In this document: positions 27,735-36,790 of the stretch, piece by piece
Numbering within the stretch: position 1 is the first letter of the stretch
Layout of the letters: each line of letters opens with the position of its first letter
Assembly (NCBI GenBank): GCA_016125425.1
Contig: WGLT01000002.1
Location: 62,001-126,000 of the forward strand
Length of the DNA stretch: 64,000 bases
Source: Alphaproteobacteria bacterium
Lineage (GTDB): Bacteria > Pseudomonadota > Alphaproteobacteria > Caulobacterales > Parvularculaceae
Reading direction: 5' to 3'
Position numbers and translations under genes: made by a program
Notes under the pieces: model-generated
What the model saw: the letters and a program-made list of their open reading frames with translations, nothing else
Database searches by the model: none
What the model was told of the DNA's origin: nothing

Positions 27735-27761
27735 AAAAAGCGGGCCCCGCGGGGCCCGCTT
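27735..27761 (-). terminator. Terminator-like hairpin in the rimP-nusA leader
   Basis: On the minus strand a perfect GC stem (AGCGGGCCCC / GGGGCCCGCT around GC) is followed by five T, then CGTTAACCG. It lies 43 nt before the proposed rimP start, and no gene on this strand ends upstream, so it looks like a leader attenuator rather than an end-of-gene terminator. The other strand lacks a T run. Confidence 0.6.
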
Positions 27762-27909
27762 CCGAAAAGCTCGAGAGCGTTTGACGGCAATATAGGGCGC
27801 CGGAGGACGATTGTCAGCCCCCGCCGCCGCCGACGGCGGTCCTTTCTGAAAGGTTAAGCGCGGCGCGAAAATTGAAAGCGTCGGGGCGAAGTTCGCCGGC
27901 TATCCCATT

Positions 27910-28575
27910 ATGAAGCGCCACCGGCTCATCGGAGCCCTCATTCTGTGCATGACCGCGACGGCCGCCATCGCGCCGATCGCCTATCTTTTCGGCCTGTCGC
28001 AAGGCGGAGAGGAGGCGGGCGAAGCCGCCTCGCCCGACGAGACGGCGCTCGCCAAGCTGCACGGCCTCGACCTCAGCGCCGGCGCGTCTCATCAGGGCGC
28101 GGGTCCCGCCATTTCCGGCCTAGCGGGCGCGGCCCAAGGCGAGGCGGCCGGGAAAATCGCCAGGGCGCGCGCCGAGGCCGCCAGGCGAAAGGCGAACAAG
28201 AGGGACGAAATCGGCGACGGCAAGGGCGGCCCGCTCGAAGAAGTTTTGGCGCAAACGATCGCCAGGGACGCCGGCCGCACGGGGCCCGGGATCGCGGACG
28301 CAAACGCCGGCGCGCTCGCCGAAACGGGCGCGCAGGGCGCGGCCCCCGCAACGGCCGCCTTCGCCCTGACGAATGCGGGCGGCGGGGGCGGCTCGGCCCT
28401 CGGCGCGCCCTCCATCAATTTCGGAAGCCTGCCCAACGCCCTCGTCACCGGCCCGATCGAGCAATCGCCGCCGCCTCCGCCCCCGCCGCCGCTGGTGACG
28501 CCGCTGCCGGGCTCTCTGCCCTTGCTGCTCACGGGCCTCGCCATGTTCGGCTTCGCCGCCCGCGCGCGCCGCTAA
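27910..28575 (+). CDS. Secreted protein with VPLPA-CTERM-like sorting tail
   Basis: A 221-residue protein. It has an N-terminal signal or anchor (RLIGALILCMTATAAIAPIAYLFG), a low-complexity Ala/Gly-rich middle with a basic patch (ARAEAARRKANKRDE), an octaproline run at about 186-193, and a C-terminus PLPGSLPLLLTGLAMFGF followed by AARARR. That tail matches the PEP-CTERM/VPLPA-CTERM plan: PxP motif, one hydrophobic helix and a basic end, as recognised by exosortases. No exosortase gene is in the window. The central part matches no family I know. The leftward rimP operon promoter must share its upstream region. Confidence 0.7.
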   Translation: MKRHRLIGALILCMTATAAIAPIAYLFGLSQGGEEAGEAASPDETALAKLHGLDLSAGASHQGAGPAISGLAGAAQGEAAGKIARARAEAARRKANKRDEIGDGKGGPLEEVLAQTIARDAGRTGPGIADANAGALAETGAQGAAPATAAFALTNAGGGGGSALGAPSINFGSLPNALVTGPIEQSPPPPPPPPLVTPLPGSLPLLLTGLAMFGFAARARR

Positions 28576-28646
28576 GCCGACCGATCTGGATTTTTCGTTC
28601 TCTGTGACCGAAGATGCCGCTCCGGGGTAACAGGGGCGGCGCTTTC

Positions 28647-29138
28647 ATGGCGCGTTTTTTCGCAGTGCTGTTCGGGATCGCCGGCGCGCTTTTGGGCTCG
28701 CAGGCGCCGGGATTCACTCTTCAATACATGCAGAACCTTGCGGGGCGGGTTCACGAACTTCAGCCCATCGTCGCGCAATTCGACGCGGCGGTCGGCGCGC
28801 GCGGCTATACGCGCCAGTCGGCGCTCGACGATTGCGCGCGCGCGAGCGGCCTGCTCGACGCGCTTTGCGGCGGCTATGTCTCGACGGTGAGACGCTATGA
28901 GACGCTCTCGGCCCATTACGACGCGCTCAAGGCCGCCAGCGACCTTGCGCGCCCGCTCGTTCTCGCGCGCAGCTATCAGCGCGACATCGCACAGTCGGTT
29001 TTGAGCGAGTTCAAGCCCGCCGTGCCGACGACGACGGACGGCGCGATTTACGCCGGCGGCGGGTTCGCCGTTCTCTGGGGCGGCTTAAGCCTTCTCTTCG
29101 GCGTTGTCGGCTCGATGTTCGGGATGAGACGCGCCTGA
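28647..29138 (+). CDS. DUF2937 family membrane protein
   Basis: A 163-residue protein started at ATG 28647 ([38 protein letters not shown]), the usual DUF2937 opening. N- and C-terminal hydrophobic helices flank a soluble helical middle containing two cysteines ([17 protein letters not shown]), consistent with a periplasmic loop held by two membrane segments. Function unknown. The 3' end overlaps ttcA on the other strand by 54 bp. Confidence 0.8.
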   Translation: MARFFAVLFGIAGALLGSQAPGFTLQYMQNLAGRVHELQPIVAQFDAAVGARGYTRQSALDDCARASGLLDALCGGYVSTVRRYETLSAHYDALKAASDLARPLVLARSYQRDIAQSVLSEFKPAVPTTTDGAIYAGGGFAVLWGGLSLLFGVVGSMFGMRRA

Positions 29139-29984
29139 CAGCGCGTTCCGCGCAAAATCCCAAAGACCGGGATCGGCGAGTTGACCTGGCCGCACATTCT
29201 GCAGCGCACGGAACATAGTCTCGCGCCGACCGGGGTGCTCCTTCTCCCAATCGTCCAGCAGGCGTTTCATCGCCTGGCGCTTCAGCCCGTCCTGCGATCC
29301 GCAAAGATCGCAGGGGATCACCGGAAACCCCATCGCCTTGGCGAACCTTGCGATATCGTCCTCGCTGCTGAGAATGAGCGGGCGCAGGACATGGATGTCG
29401 CCCTCGTCATTCAGAAGCTTCGGCGCCATCGCCGCGAGCCGCCCGCCATAAAAGAGATTGAGGAGAAAAGTCTCGAGCGCGTCGTCTCGGTGGTGACCGA
29501 GAACGATCGCGTCGCAGCCTTCCTCTCGCGCGATCCGGTATAGATGGCCGCGCCGCAGGCGCGAGCAGAGCGAACAATAAGTGCGTCCTTCCGGGATCTT
29601 GTCGACGACGACCGAATAGGTGTCGCGCCTCTCGATGCGAAAGGGAACGCCGAGCGATTGCAGATAATCCGGCAATAGCTGCGACGGAAAGCCCGGCTGG
29701 CCCTGATCGAGATTGCAGGCGAGAAGATCGACATCGAGCGCGCCGCGCCATTTGAGATCGAGCAGCAGCGCAAGGAGCGCGTGACTGTCCTTGCCGCCGG
29801 ACAGACAAACGAGCCAGCGCCCGCCCGGCTTTGCGAGCATGGCGTAGCGCGAGATCGCCTCCTGCGTGTCGCGAAGCAGACGCTTGCGGAGCTTTTTGAA
29901 AGCGACGCTTCCCGGCGCCTTTTCGTAAAGGCGTTGAACGGCGTCGCCTGCATAGTCGCGCTCAAAAGGTTGGGTGTCGAGCAT
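29085..29984 (-). CDS. ttcA: tRNA 2-thiocytidine(32) synthetase
   Basis: A 299-residue PP-loop ATPase with the [10 protein letters not shown] motif, a CSLC cysteine pair followed by [29 protein letters not shown] and a third cysteine region CDLCGSQDG. The cysteines hold the [4Fe-4S] cluster used in TtcA. It adenylates C32 of certain tRNAs and replaces oxygen with sulfur. Its last 18 codons overlap the convergent DUF2937 gene; the overlapping tail is beyond the conserved domain. Confidence 0.94.
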   Translation of the reverse strand: MLDTQPFERDYAGDAVQRLYEKAPGSVAFKKLRKRLLRDTQEAISRYAMLAKPGGRWLVCLSGGKDSHALLALLLDLKWRGALDVDLLACNLDQGQPGFPSQLLPDYLQSLGVPFRIERRDTYSVVVDKIPEGRTYCSLCSRLRRGHLYRIAREEGCDAIVLGHHRDDALETFLLNLFYGGRLAAMAPKLLNDEGDIHVLRPLILSSEDDIARFAKAMGFPVIPCDLCGSQDGLKRQAMKRLLDDWEKEHPGRRETMFRALQNVRPGQLADPGLWDFARNALSGASHPEHRADNAEEKA

Positions 29985-30059
29985 GGTGTCTCCGCCTCAT
30001 CGCCGGAGAGCTATAGCGAAAGACGCGCGCTTTCGCAGCCGGACGGCCGAAGCCGCGCT

Positions 30060-30578
30060 TCAGGACGCCTCCCCGCCGTCACCCCATGAAAATCGCAGGC
30101 TCTCGCCGACCGGCAAGGCCGTCCAATCGGCCTTCAGTCTCGCAAGACGCGCCCGGATCGTCGCGATCGCATCGGCGCGCAGGAGAGGCGCGGGGACATG
30201 CGACTGACTGCAGGCGGCGGCGGCGATGGCGCGAAAGGCCTCGTCATCGGCCGGCGCGGACCAGGCTTCCGCCTCGAAACATTCGACCAGCCGTTCGGCC
30301 TGAATCAATTCGACGATGGACGCATCGGGCGTTCCCGCCCGCTTGGCGCTTGCATGGCCCGCCTCCTTGGCGATCGCCTGAATGTCTTCAGGATGACGGC
30401 CGTCGCCGACCATCCCCCAAAAGCCGCGCCGAAGACCAAGTTCGTCTTCAACGATGACATGCACGGCGTCGTGCGGGATCGGGCCCTTTTTCGGGAACGT
30501 CGTCTCGTCGACGGCGCCGCCGCTGCGCCGAATCCGGATGATGTCCGCTCTCTCGCCTTTGATGATCTCAATTTCCAC
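30060..30578 (-). CDS. Conserved-looking hypothetical protein
   Basis: A 172-residue soluble protein starting at GTG 30578 (after GGAAA). It opens with a short beta sheet (MEIEIIKGERADIIRIRRSGG), then a histidine-bearing stretch PHDAVHVIVEDELGLRRGFWGMVGDG, and a helical C-terminal half ending in a strand (SLRFSWGDGG). The AVHVIVE-GLRRGFWG pattern looks like a conserved core, but I cannot name a family. No signal peptide. It lies downstream of trmB, 150 bp away on the same strand. Confidence 0.6.
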   Translation of the reverse strand: MEIEIIKGERADIIRIRRSGGAVDETTFPKKGPIPHDAVHVIVEDELGLRRGFWGMVGDGRHPEDIQAIAKEAGHASAKRAGTPDASIVELIQAERLVECFEAEAWSAPADDEAFRAIAAAACSQSHVPAPLLRADAIATIRARLARLKADWTALPVGESLRFSWGDGGEAS

Positions 30579-30728
30579 GTCGGAGTTTCCGTAATTCCAT
30601 ACGGCCGCGCAGACTTAACGGACTGTCGCCCGCTCTGCAATCCGCAGGCGGAACATGACCTTGCGTCAGGCGGGCGAAGAACGCATGACGCCCGCGCGCA
30701 ACGCGCGACAATGGTTCAGGCGCGCGCC

Positions 30729-31415
30729 TTATTTGCGCCGGAACTCAAGATAGGCGGGACTGCGCCCCTCGCCGCGCGCCTTTTTCTCATAGCGCGTCGC
30801 AGGCCAGTCCTCAGGAGCGGTCTTCCAGTCGGACGCGCGCTGCGCAGTCCATTCAAAGTCCGTCGCCTTTCGGGCGTGCATCAACGTCCAACGCACATAG
30901 TCGGGAATGTCGGACGCGACGCGCAGACGCCCGCCGCTCGCCAGAAGACGCGCGGCTTCTGCGAAGAACCAGGGCGAGATCATTCGCCGCTTGAAGTGAC
31001 GCTTCTTCGGCCACGGGTCGGGGTGCAGGACGTAAATGCTCGAAAGCGCGGCGTCCGGCAGCGCCTCGATGAGGGGACGCGCGTCGCCGAAATGCACGCG
31101 TATGTTTTCCAGCCCGTTCTCCTCGATCAGGACAAGGAGCTTTGCGACGCCGTTGATGAAGGGCTCGGCGCCGATAAAGCCCGATTTCGGCCGCCGCGCC
31201 GCCTGGTAGGCGAGATGCTCGCCGCCGCCGAAGCCGATTTCGAGCTCAAACGCATCGGCGCCGGGGAAAAGCGCGCGAAGATCGATCGCGCCTTCGGCCG
31301 GATCCGGCGCGGCGACTTTCGGCAACAGCTCCGCCATCAGCCGCATTTGCCGCGGCTTCAAGGGTTTGCCCTGTCTGCGGCCGTAGAGTTTCGGGATATA
31401 GCCTTCGCCCGCCAC
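30729..31415 (-). CDS. trmB: tRNA (guanine(46)-N7)-methyltransferase
   Basis: A 228-residue Rossmann-fold methyltransferase. It begins YIPKLYGRRQGKPLKPRQ and has the SAM site ELEIGFGGGEHLAYQAARR, GAEPFINGVAKLL, the VLHPDPWPKKRHFKRR signature and the C-terminal TRYEKKARGEGR motif, all typical of TrmB. I start it at GTG 31415 (GTG-GCG-GGC); the longer frame from TTG 31463 would run into the upstream DUF486 gene. It methylates N7 of G46 in the variable loop of tRNA. In many relatives trmB directly follows metK; here it is 4.7 kb away. Confidence 0.95.
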   Translation of the reverse strand: MAGEGYIPKLYGRRQGKPLKPRQMRLMAELLPKVAAPDPAEGAIDLRALFPGADAFELEIGFGGGEHLAYQAARRPKSGFIGAEPFINGVAKLLVLIEENGLENIRVHFGDARPLIEALPDAALSSIYVLHPDPWPKKRHFKRRMISPWFFAEAARLLASGGRLRVASDIPDYVRWTLMHARKATDFEWTAQRASDWKTAPEDWPATRYEKKARGEGRSPAYLEFRRK

Positions 31416-31422
31416 GATGCGT

Positions 31423-31788
31423 TCACCACTTATGGAAGATGAAAAATGCGCCCGCGGCGACAAGCGCGAAGCCTATGACGTGATTCCAGTGGATCGGTTC
31501 GCGCAAATAGAACACCGAAAAGCCTGCGAAAACGAGCAGCGTGATGACTTCCTGAATCGTCTTTAATTGCGCCGTCGAATAGACCGCGCTGCCGATGCGG
31601 TTCGCCGGCACGGCGAAGCAATATTCGCAAAAGGCGATCAGCCAGCTCGCCAAAATCGCGAGCAGGATCGGCGCGGATTTGTGTTTCAGGTGCCCGTACC
31701 AGGCGAAGGTCATGAAGACATTCGAGCAGCAGAGCATCACGATCGGCGCGATGAAGGGGACAAACGAAGATGAGACGAATGATGGCAT
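31423..31788 (-). CDS. DUF486 (DMT-superfamily) small membrane protein
   Basis: A 121-residue protein with four hydrophobic helices and the DUF486 pattern CSNVFMTFAWYGHLKHKSAP, FCEYCFAVPANRIGS and AQLKTIQEVITLLVFAGFSVFYL. Started at ATG 31788, which gives the family's length; the frame extends further but becomes proline/arginine-rich. Proteins of this group resemble one half of a drug/metabolite transporter. Transported substance unknown. Its stop is 8 bp before the trmB start, so the two are probably one transcript. Confidence 0.85.
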   Translation of the reverse strand: MPSFVSSSFVPFIAPIVMLCCSNVFMTFAWYGHLKHKSAPILLAILASWLIAFCEYCFAVPANRIGSAVYSTAQLKTIQEVITLLVFAGFSVFYLREPIHWNHVIGFALVAAGAFFIFHKW

Positions 31789-31976
31789 AAACGATCTCGA
31801 ACAAGATTGACGACGGCGCGAGCCAGACCAATAGAGCGGGCGCGGGCGCGCCTGCAACCGCGGTCGCCCGAGGCTCCCGGCGAGCCCGGCCCCGCCGACT
31901 GCAATAAGCCCGTGCGCGACGGGCGGTCCTTGCCTACCTTCGTCTCGAACGCAGCCAATCCGATGAGCCGACCGCC

Positions 31977-33473
31977 ATGCCAACCGAATTTTTTGACGTC
32001 CTGATTATCGGCGCCGGCCTTTCCGGCGTCGGCGCCGCCTATCATCTGGGCAGGCAATGCCCTGACCGGAGCTACGCCATCCTCGAGGCGCGGGACGCGA
32101 TCGGCGGCACTTGGGACCTTTTCCGCTATCCGGGGATTCGCTCCGATTCGGATATGTATACGCTCGGCTATTCTTTCAGGCCGTGGCGGGAGGCGAAGGC
32201 GATCGCCGACGGGCCGTCCATCCTCAACTATGTGCGCGAGACCGCCCGCGAATGCGGCGCCGACAGACATATCCGTTTCAACACCCGGCTTGTGCGCGCG
32301 GACTGGTCGAGCGCCGACGCGACGTGGACCGTCACGGCCGAACGCGGCCCGGAAAAGGCGACGGTGCGCTACCGTTGCAATTTCCTTTTCATGTGCTCGG
32401 GCTATTACGATTACGCTGAGGGTTATTCGCCCGAATTTCCCGGCGCCGACCGATTCAAGGGGCCGATCATTCACCCGCAGAAGTGGCCGCAAGATCTGGA
32501 TTACGCCGGCAAGCGCGTCGTCGTGATCGGCTCGGGCGCGACAGCGGTGACCCTCGTTCCGTCTATGGCGGAGCGCGCGGCGCATGTCGTCATGCTGCAA
32601 CGCTCGCCGACCTATATCGGCGCGCGGCCGGCGGAAGACAAAATCGCGAATATTCTCAAGCGCGCGCTTCCCGCCAAATGGGCTTACGGCCTCGTTCGCT
32701 GGAAGAACATATTGATGGGTATGTATTTCTACAATCTCTGCAAACGTCGCCCCGAGCGGGTTCGGAAAATGATCCTTGAGCGGATTCAAGCCGAACTCGG
32801 CCCCGACTACGACGTCGAGAGAGATTTCTCCCCGCATTACAAGCCCTGGGACCAGCGCTTCTGCCTCGTCCCCGACGGCGATCTTTTCGCCGCGATCCGC
32901 GACAAGCGCGCCTCCGTCGCGACCGGCGAGATCGAAACTTTCGTCGAAAACGGAATCCGGCTGAAGGACGGGCGCCTGGTCGAAGCGGACATCATCGTCA
33001 CCGCGACGGGACTTAATATTCTCGTCGCCGGGGGAGTCGACTTTTTCGTCGATGGCCGGCGCGCCGACATCGCGGAGACCTTCAGCTACAAGGGCATGAT
33101 GTTTTCCGGCATTCCCAATCTCGCAGCCGCCTTCGGATACACCAATGCGTCCTGGACGCTGAAATGCGATTTGACCTGCGACTATGTGTGCAGGCTTCTC
33201 AATTTCATGACGCGGCGCGGCTTTGACAGCGCGACGCCGGTCAACAAGGACGCGTCCATGCCGACGCGGCCCTGGATCGATTTTTCATCCGGCTACATTC
33301 AGCGCGCGCTCGACAAATTTCCCAAACAAGGCGTCAGGCCGCCCTGGACGCTGCATCAAAACTACGCCCGCGACATCCTGTTGCTGCGTCACGGAAAAAT
33401 CGACGACGGCGCCATGGAGTTCAAGCGCGCTGACGGCCCCGGGCGCGCCGAACCGGTCAAACTCGCCAGTTGA
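31977..33473 (+). CDS. FAD-dependent Baeyer-Villiger-type monooxygenase
   Basis: A 498-residue flavoprotein. The FAD Rossmann motif is IIGAGLSGVGAAYHLG at 10-25, followed by GGTWDLFRYPGIRSDSDMY. The Baeyer-Villiger fingerprint FxGxxxHxxxWP is exact: FKGPIIHPQKWP at 160-171. The NADPH Rossmann motif VVIGSGATAVTLVP follows at 182-195. The overall layout resembles EthA-like monooxygenases, which turn ketones into esters or activate thioamides. Substrate unknown. Stands alone, divergent from DUF486-trmB. Confidence 0.9.
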   Translation: MPTEFFDVLIIGAGLSGVGAAYHLGRQCPDRSYAILEARDAIGGTWDLFRYPGIRSDSDMYTLGYSFRPWREAKAIADGPSILNYVRETARECGADRHIRFNTRLVRADWSSADATWTVTAERGPEKATVRYRCNFLFMCSGYYDYAEGYSPEFPGADRFKGPIIHPQKWPQDLDYAGKRVVVIGSGATAVTLVPSMAERAAHVVMLQRSPTYIGARPAEDKIANILKRALPAKWAYGLVRWKNILMGMYFYNLCKRRPERVRKMILERIQAELGPDYDVERDFSPHYKPWDQRFCLVPDGDLFAAIRDKRASVATGEIETFVENGIRLKDGRLVEADIIVTATGLNILVAGGVDFFVDGRRADIAETFSYKGMMFSGIPNLAAAFGYTNASWTLKCDLTCDYVCRLLNFMTRRGFDSATPVNKDASMPTRPWIDFSSGYIQRALDKFPKQGVRPPWTLHQNYARDILLLRHGKIDDGAMEFKRADGPGRAEPVKLAS

Positions 33474-33572
33474 AGCGCCCGCCCGCGGCGGCGGCGCTTG
33501 GCGCGCCGGCAAAAGACGGATAGGAACGGCGCCGGCGAGAATGGCGCCGCGCGCCGGAAAAAGGGACAGGGC

Positions 33573-35000
33573 ATGGATGAGGGGAGACTTGAGCAATTCG
33601 TCGAGACGATGTGGAATGAAGAGATCATCCCGACACTCGTCGAATATATCCGTATCCCGAACAAATCGCCGGCCTTCGATCCGGACTGGGCCAAACACGG
33701 CCACATGAAGAGCGCCGTCGCGCTGTTTGAAAGCTGGGCCAAGGAGAAACTCGCCGCGGCGAAGGGCGCGAGCGTCGAGGTGATCGAATCCGAAGGCCGG
33801 ACTCCGCTGATTTTCATCGACATTCCCGGCGCGACCGACGACACCGCCGTGCTCTACGGCCATCTCGACAAACAACCGGAATTTTCCGGCTGGAACGAAG
33901 GCCTCGGGCCCTGGGAGCCGGCGCTGCGCGGCGACAAGCTTTACGGACGGGGCGGCGCCGATGACGGCTATGCGATGTTCGCGGCCATCACCGCTGTTCT
34001 CGCGCTCGACGAGCAGAATGCGCCGCGCCCGCGCTGCGCCATTATGATCGAGGCTTGCGAGGAATCCGGCAGCGCCGACCTTCCCTATTATGTCGATCGC
34101 CTAGGCGGCCGGCTCGGCGAGCCGGCGCTGCTGATCTGTCTCGACTCAGGCGCCGGCGATTATGACCGCCTGTGGCTGACGACATCCTTGCGCGGCATCG
34201 CCGCCGGAGACCTCACCGTGCGGGTGCTCGAAGAAGGCGTCCATTCCGGCGACGCGTCGGGCGTCGTGCCGTCGAGCTTCCGGATCGCGAAGCAGCTGAT
34301 CGCCCGCATCGAGGACCCCGCGACCGGAAAAATCACCCGCAAGGAGTTTTCGGGCGACATTCCGAAAGAACGCGTCAAGCAGGCCAAGCGCGCGGCCAAG
34401 GCGCTCGGCGAGAATGTCTATGCGCGCTTTCCTTTCGTCCCCGGAGCGGGGCCGGTCGATAACGACCTCAAAGAGCTTATCCTCAACCGCACCTGGCGCG
34501 CGCAGCTTTCGGTCGTCGGCTTCGACGGACTGCCCCCGCCGCCGAGCGCGGGCAATGTCATGGCGCCCTTCACGACGTTGCGCCTTAGCATGAGAATTCC
34601 GCCCGGCATCGATAGCGAAAAAGCGACCGCCGCGCTCGGCGCGATTCTGACAGCCAAACCGCCCTATGGCGCGCAGGTGACGTTCGAACCGACGCCCGGC
34701 ATGACCGGATGGAACGCGCCGGAAACCGCGCCCTGGCTGCAAAAATCGATCAAGGCGGCTTCGATGGCCGCGTTCGGCGCAGAGCCCGCCTTCATGGGCG
34801 AAGGCGGCTCCATTCCCTTTGTCGGGATGCTGGGCGAGAAGTTCCCGAAAACGCAGTTCGTCGTCACCGGCGTCCTCGGCCCGCATTCGAACGCACACGG
34901 ACCGAATGAGTTCCTGCACATCCCGATGGGCAAGAAAGTGACCGCCGCTGTCGCCCGCATTCTCCGCGATTGCGCGGCCCGCGGCGCAGACCGCGCCTAG
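33573..35000 (+). CDS. M20-family metallopeptidase (dipeptidase-like)
   Basis: A 475-residue peptidase started at ATG 33573, with AAGGGACAGG upstream. The di-zinc active site is readable: [11 protein letters not shown] (His and Asp), [11 protein letters not shown] (bridging Asp), IEACEESGS (catalytic and metal Glu), [12 protein letters not shown] (Asp) and a late [11 protein letters not shown] histidine. A lid/dimerisation domain sits in the middle ([22 protein letters not shown]). Fits the ArgE/DapE/CNDP-like group acting on dipeptides. No signal peptide. Its TAG shares a CTAG with metK. Confidence 0.9.
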   Translation: MDEGRLEQFVETMWNEEIIPTLVEYIRIPNKSPAFDPDWAKHGHMKSAVALFESWAKEKLAAAKGASVEVIESEGRTPLIFIDIPGATDDTAVLYGHLDKQPEFSGWNEGLGPWEPALRGDKLYGRGGADDGYAMFAAITAVLALDEQNAPRPRCAIMIEACEESGSADLPYYVDRLGGRLGEPALLICLDSGAGDYDRLWLTTSLRGIAAGDLTVRVLEEGVHSGDASGVVPSSFRIAKQLIARIEDPATGKITRKEFSGDIPKERVKQAKRAAKALGENVYARFPFVPGAGPVDNDLKELILNRTWRAQLSVVGFDGLPPPPSAGNVMAPFTTLRLSMRIPPGIDSEKATAALGAILTAKPPYGAQVTFEPTPGMTGWNAPETAPWLQKSIKAASMAAFGAEPAFMGEGGSIPFVGMLGEKFPKTQFVVTGVLGPHSNAHGPNEFLHIPMGKKVTAAVARILRDCAARGADRA

Positions 35001-36169
35001 GCGCCGACAGCGGTTCTGAGCGCGCTGACGAGATCGGTCCGCTCCCAGGAAAAGCCGCCGTCCTCATCCGGCTCGCGGCCGAAATGTCCGTAAGCGGCGG
35101 TTCGCGCGTAAATCGGCTTGTTGAGGCCGAGATGCGTGCGAATGCCGCGCGGGGACAGATCCATCACTTCGCGCAGCGCCTTTTCCAGCTTGAGTTCGTC
35201 GACTTTGCCGGTGCCGAACAGATCGACATAAACGGAAAGCGGTTTTGAAACGCCGATCGCATAAGCAAGCTGGATGAGGCATTTGTCCGCAAGACCCGCC
35301 GCGACGACGTTCTTGGCGAGATAGCGCGAGGCGTAAGCGGCGGAGCGGTCGACCTTGGTCGGATCTTTCCCCGAGAACGCGCCGCCGCCATGAGGGGCCG
35401 CGCCTCCATAGGTGTCGACAATGATCTTTCGGCCCGTCAGACCCGCATCGCCGTCCGGTCCGCCGACGACGAATTTGCCCGTCGGATTGACGTAGAATTC
35501 TTCTTCCGGCGGCATGCCATAGGCCGACAGCACCTCCTCGACGACGGGCCGCACCAGCGCCTTCACGTCGTCCGGGCTCAGCCCTTCCTTATGCTGGGTC
35601 GAGACGACGACCGAGGTCACTGCGACCGGCTTGCCGTTCTCATAGCGCAGCGTGACCTGGCTTTTGGCGTCGGGCTCGAATTCAGGACGCGCGCCGGATT
35701 TTCTCAGCTCCGCCATGCGTTTCAGAATTTGATGCGCATAAAGAATGGGCGCCGGCATCAATTGCGGCGTCTCATTCACGGCGTAGCCGAACATGATTCC
35801 CTGGTCGCCCGCGCCTTCGTCCTTGTTGCCGGACGCATCGACGCCCATGGCGATATCGGCCGACTGCTCGTGCAGGAAATTCCGGAAGTTCGCCAGCCGC
35901 CAGTGAAACCCTTCCTGTTCGTAGCCGATGTCGCGCACGGCCGCGCGCGCGGCCTTTTCAATCTCTTCATGCGGCACGTGGCCCGCGCAGCGGACCTCGC
36001 CGGCGAGAATGATCTGGTTCGTCGTCGTCAGGCATTCGCAGGCGACCCGCGCAACCGGGTCAGCGGCGAGCATCAGGTCGACGATCGTATCGGAAATCCG
36101 GTCGCACACCTTGTCAGGGTGGCCTTCGGAAACGCTCTCGCTGGTGAACAGGTAGGACGAATGCGTCAT
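34997..36169 (-). CDS. metK: S-adenosylmethionine synthetase
   Basis: A 390-residue enzyme: [24 protein letters not shown] at the N-terminus, [12 protein letters not shown], and the phosphate-binding [23 protein letters not shown]. It makes S-adenosylmethionine from methionine and ATP. It is the last gene of the miaB-phoH-ybeY-corC-lnt-xre-metK order on the minus strand. There is no strong Shine-Dalgarno right before the ATG; the bases touching it belong to a long inverted repeat described separately. Confidence 0.98.
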   Translation of the reverse strand: MTHSSYLFTSESVSEGHPDKVCDRISDTIVDLMLAADPVARVACECLTTTNQIILAGEVRCAGHVPHEEIEKAARAAVRDIGYEQEGFHWRLANFRNFLHEQSADIAMGVDASGNKDEGAGDQGIMFGYAVNETPQLMPAPILYAHQILKRMAELRKSGARPEFEPDAKSQVTLRYENGKPVAVTSVVVSTQHKEGLSPDDVKALVRPVVEEVLSAYGMPPEEEFYVNPTGKFVVGGPDGDAGLTGRKIIVDTYGGAAPHGGGAFSGKDPTKVDRSAAYASRYLAKNVVAAGLADKCLIQLAYAIGVSKPLSVYVDLFGTGKVDELKLEKALREVMDLSPRGIRTHLGLNKPIYARTAAYGHFGREPDEDGGFSWERTDLVSALRTAVGA

Positions 36170-36233
36170 GCGGGGTCTGCGCCTCGATATAAGGAAAGCT
36201 TTATGTGTTCGGGCGGTTTTAACGAGACCCCGC
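36170..36233 (-). promoter_or_regulatory. Structured metK leader (candidate cis-regulatory RNA)
   Basis: On the minus strand GCGGGGTCT (36233-36225) is perfectly complementary to AGACCCCGC (36178-36170), and the second arm ends at the base before the metK ATG. Inside the 46-nt loop, CGCC can pair with GGCG and ATAA with TTAT, giving a nested rod. The only SD-like bases (GAGG) fall in the inner GGCG arm. It does not match the SAM-II or SAM/SAH riboswitch patterns I know. Confidence 0.45.
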
Positions 36234-36256
36234 GGGCCTGTCCAGCGATCCCGATC

Positions 36257-36706
36257 TCAGCGCATATCGGCGCCGGCTTTATCTTCTTCGAGACCGCGCG
36301 ACTCGCCCTCAGACAGCGTTTTGACGAGGTCGAGCACGCGTTTGCGGACCTTGGGATCTCTTATCTCGGCGAAATGCCGGCACAGCTGGACCCCCTCCGG
36401 GGAGTGCAACAGCTGCATGAATCCCGCATCATCCTGATTGTTATTCTCAGCGAATCCGAAATTCTCCGCCGCCCGTCCTTCGAAATCGTCATAGAAATAC
36501 TGGATCGGCACGTCGAGAATCTTGGCGATCTCGAAAATGCGGCTCGCGCCGATGCGATTGACGCCCTTCTCATATTTCTGGACCTGCTGGAATGTCAGGC
36601 CCAGCGCCTCTCCCAGGCGGTCCTGGCTCATGCCAAGCAGCATGCGGCGCAGCCGAACGCGCCCGCCGACATGCACATCAACAGGATGGGGCGATTTCTT
36701 GCCCAT
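36257..36706 (-). CDS. XRE-family helix-turn-helix regulator upstream of metK
   Basis: A 149-residue protein started at ATG 36706, with GGAGG 11 nt upstream. The helix-turn-helix is SQDRLGEALGLTFQQVQKYE at 27-46, then KGVNRIGASRIFEIAKILDVP. A C-terminal helical part follows that ends in KVRKRVLDLVKTLSE. This regulator type is conserved between lnt and metK in alphaproteobacteria and may control the methionine/SAM genes or itself. Likely cytoplasmic dimer. Confidence 0.88.
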   Translation of the reverse strand: MGKKSPHPVDVHVGGRVRLRRMLLGMSQDRLGEALGLTFQQVQKYEKGVNRIGASRIFEIAKILDVPIQYFYDDFEGRAAENFGFAENNNQDDAGFMQLLHSPEGVQLCRHFAEIRDPKVRKRVLDLVKTLSEGESRGLEEDKAGADMR

Positions 36707-36752
36707 GACCACAGATTCCTCCGGCCCCCGCGCAGACCCATAGCGCGCCGGG

Positions 36753-36780
36753 AATATAGGCAAAAAAAGACGGCGCGCAA
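36753..36780 (-). promoter_or_regulatory. Sigma-70-type promoter for xre-metK
   Basis: On the minus strand, TTGCGC (36780-36775), a 16-bp spacer that includes seven T, and TATATT (36758-36753). It lies 47 nt before the xre ATG and just after the lnt stop, so xre and metK can be expressed apart from the long upstream operon. Confidence 0.5.
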
Positions 36781-36790
36781 AGGTTGCGGA

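Noticed and set aside
27762-27909. tRNA-fMet upstream of rimP, as in E. coli metY
   Set aside because: No cloverleaf, T-loop or acceptor pairing is seen in this gap on either strand.
36170-36256. Known SAM-II or SAM/SAH riboswitch before metK
   Set aside because: I compared the gap with the conserved cores I remember for both; neither is present. Only the hairpin leader is claimed.
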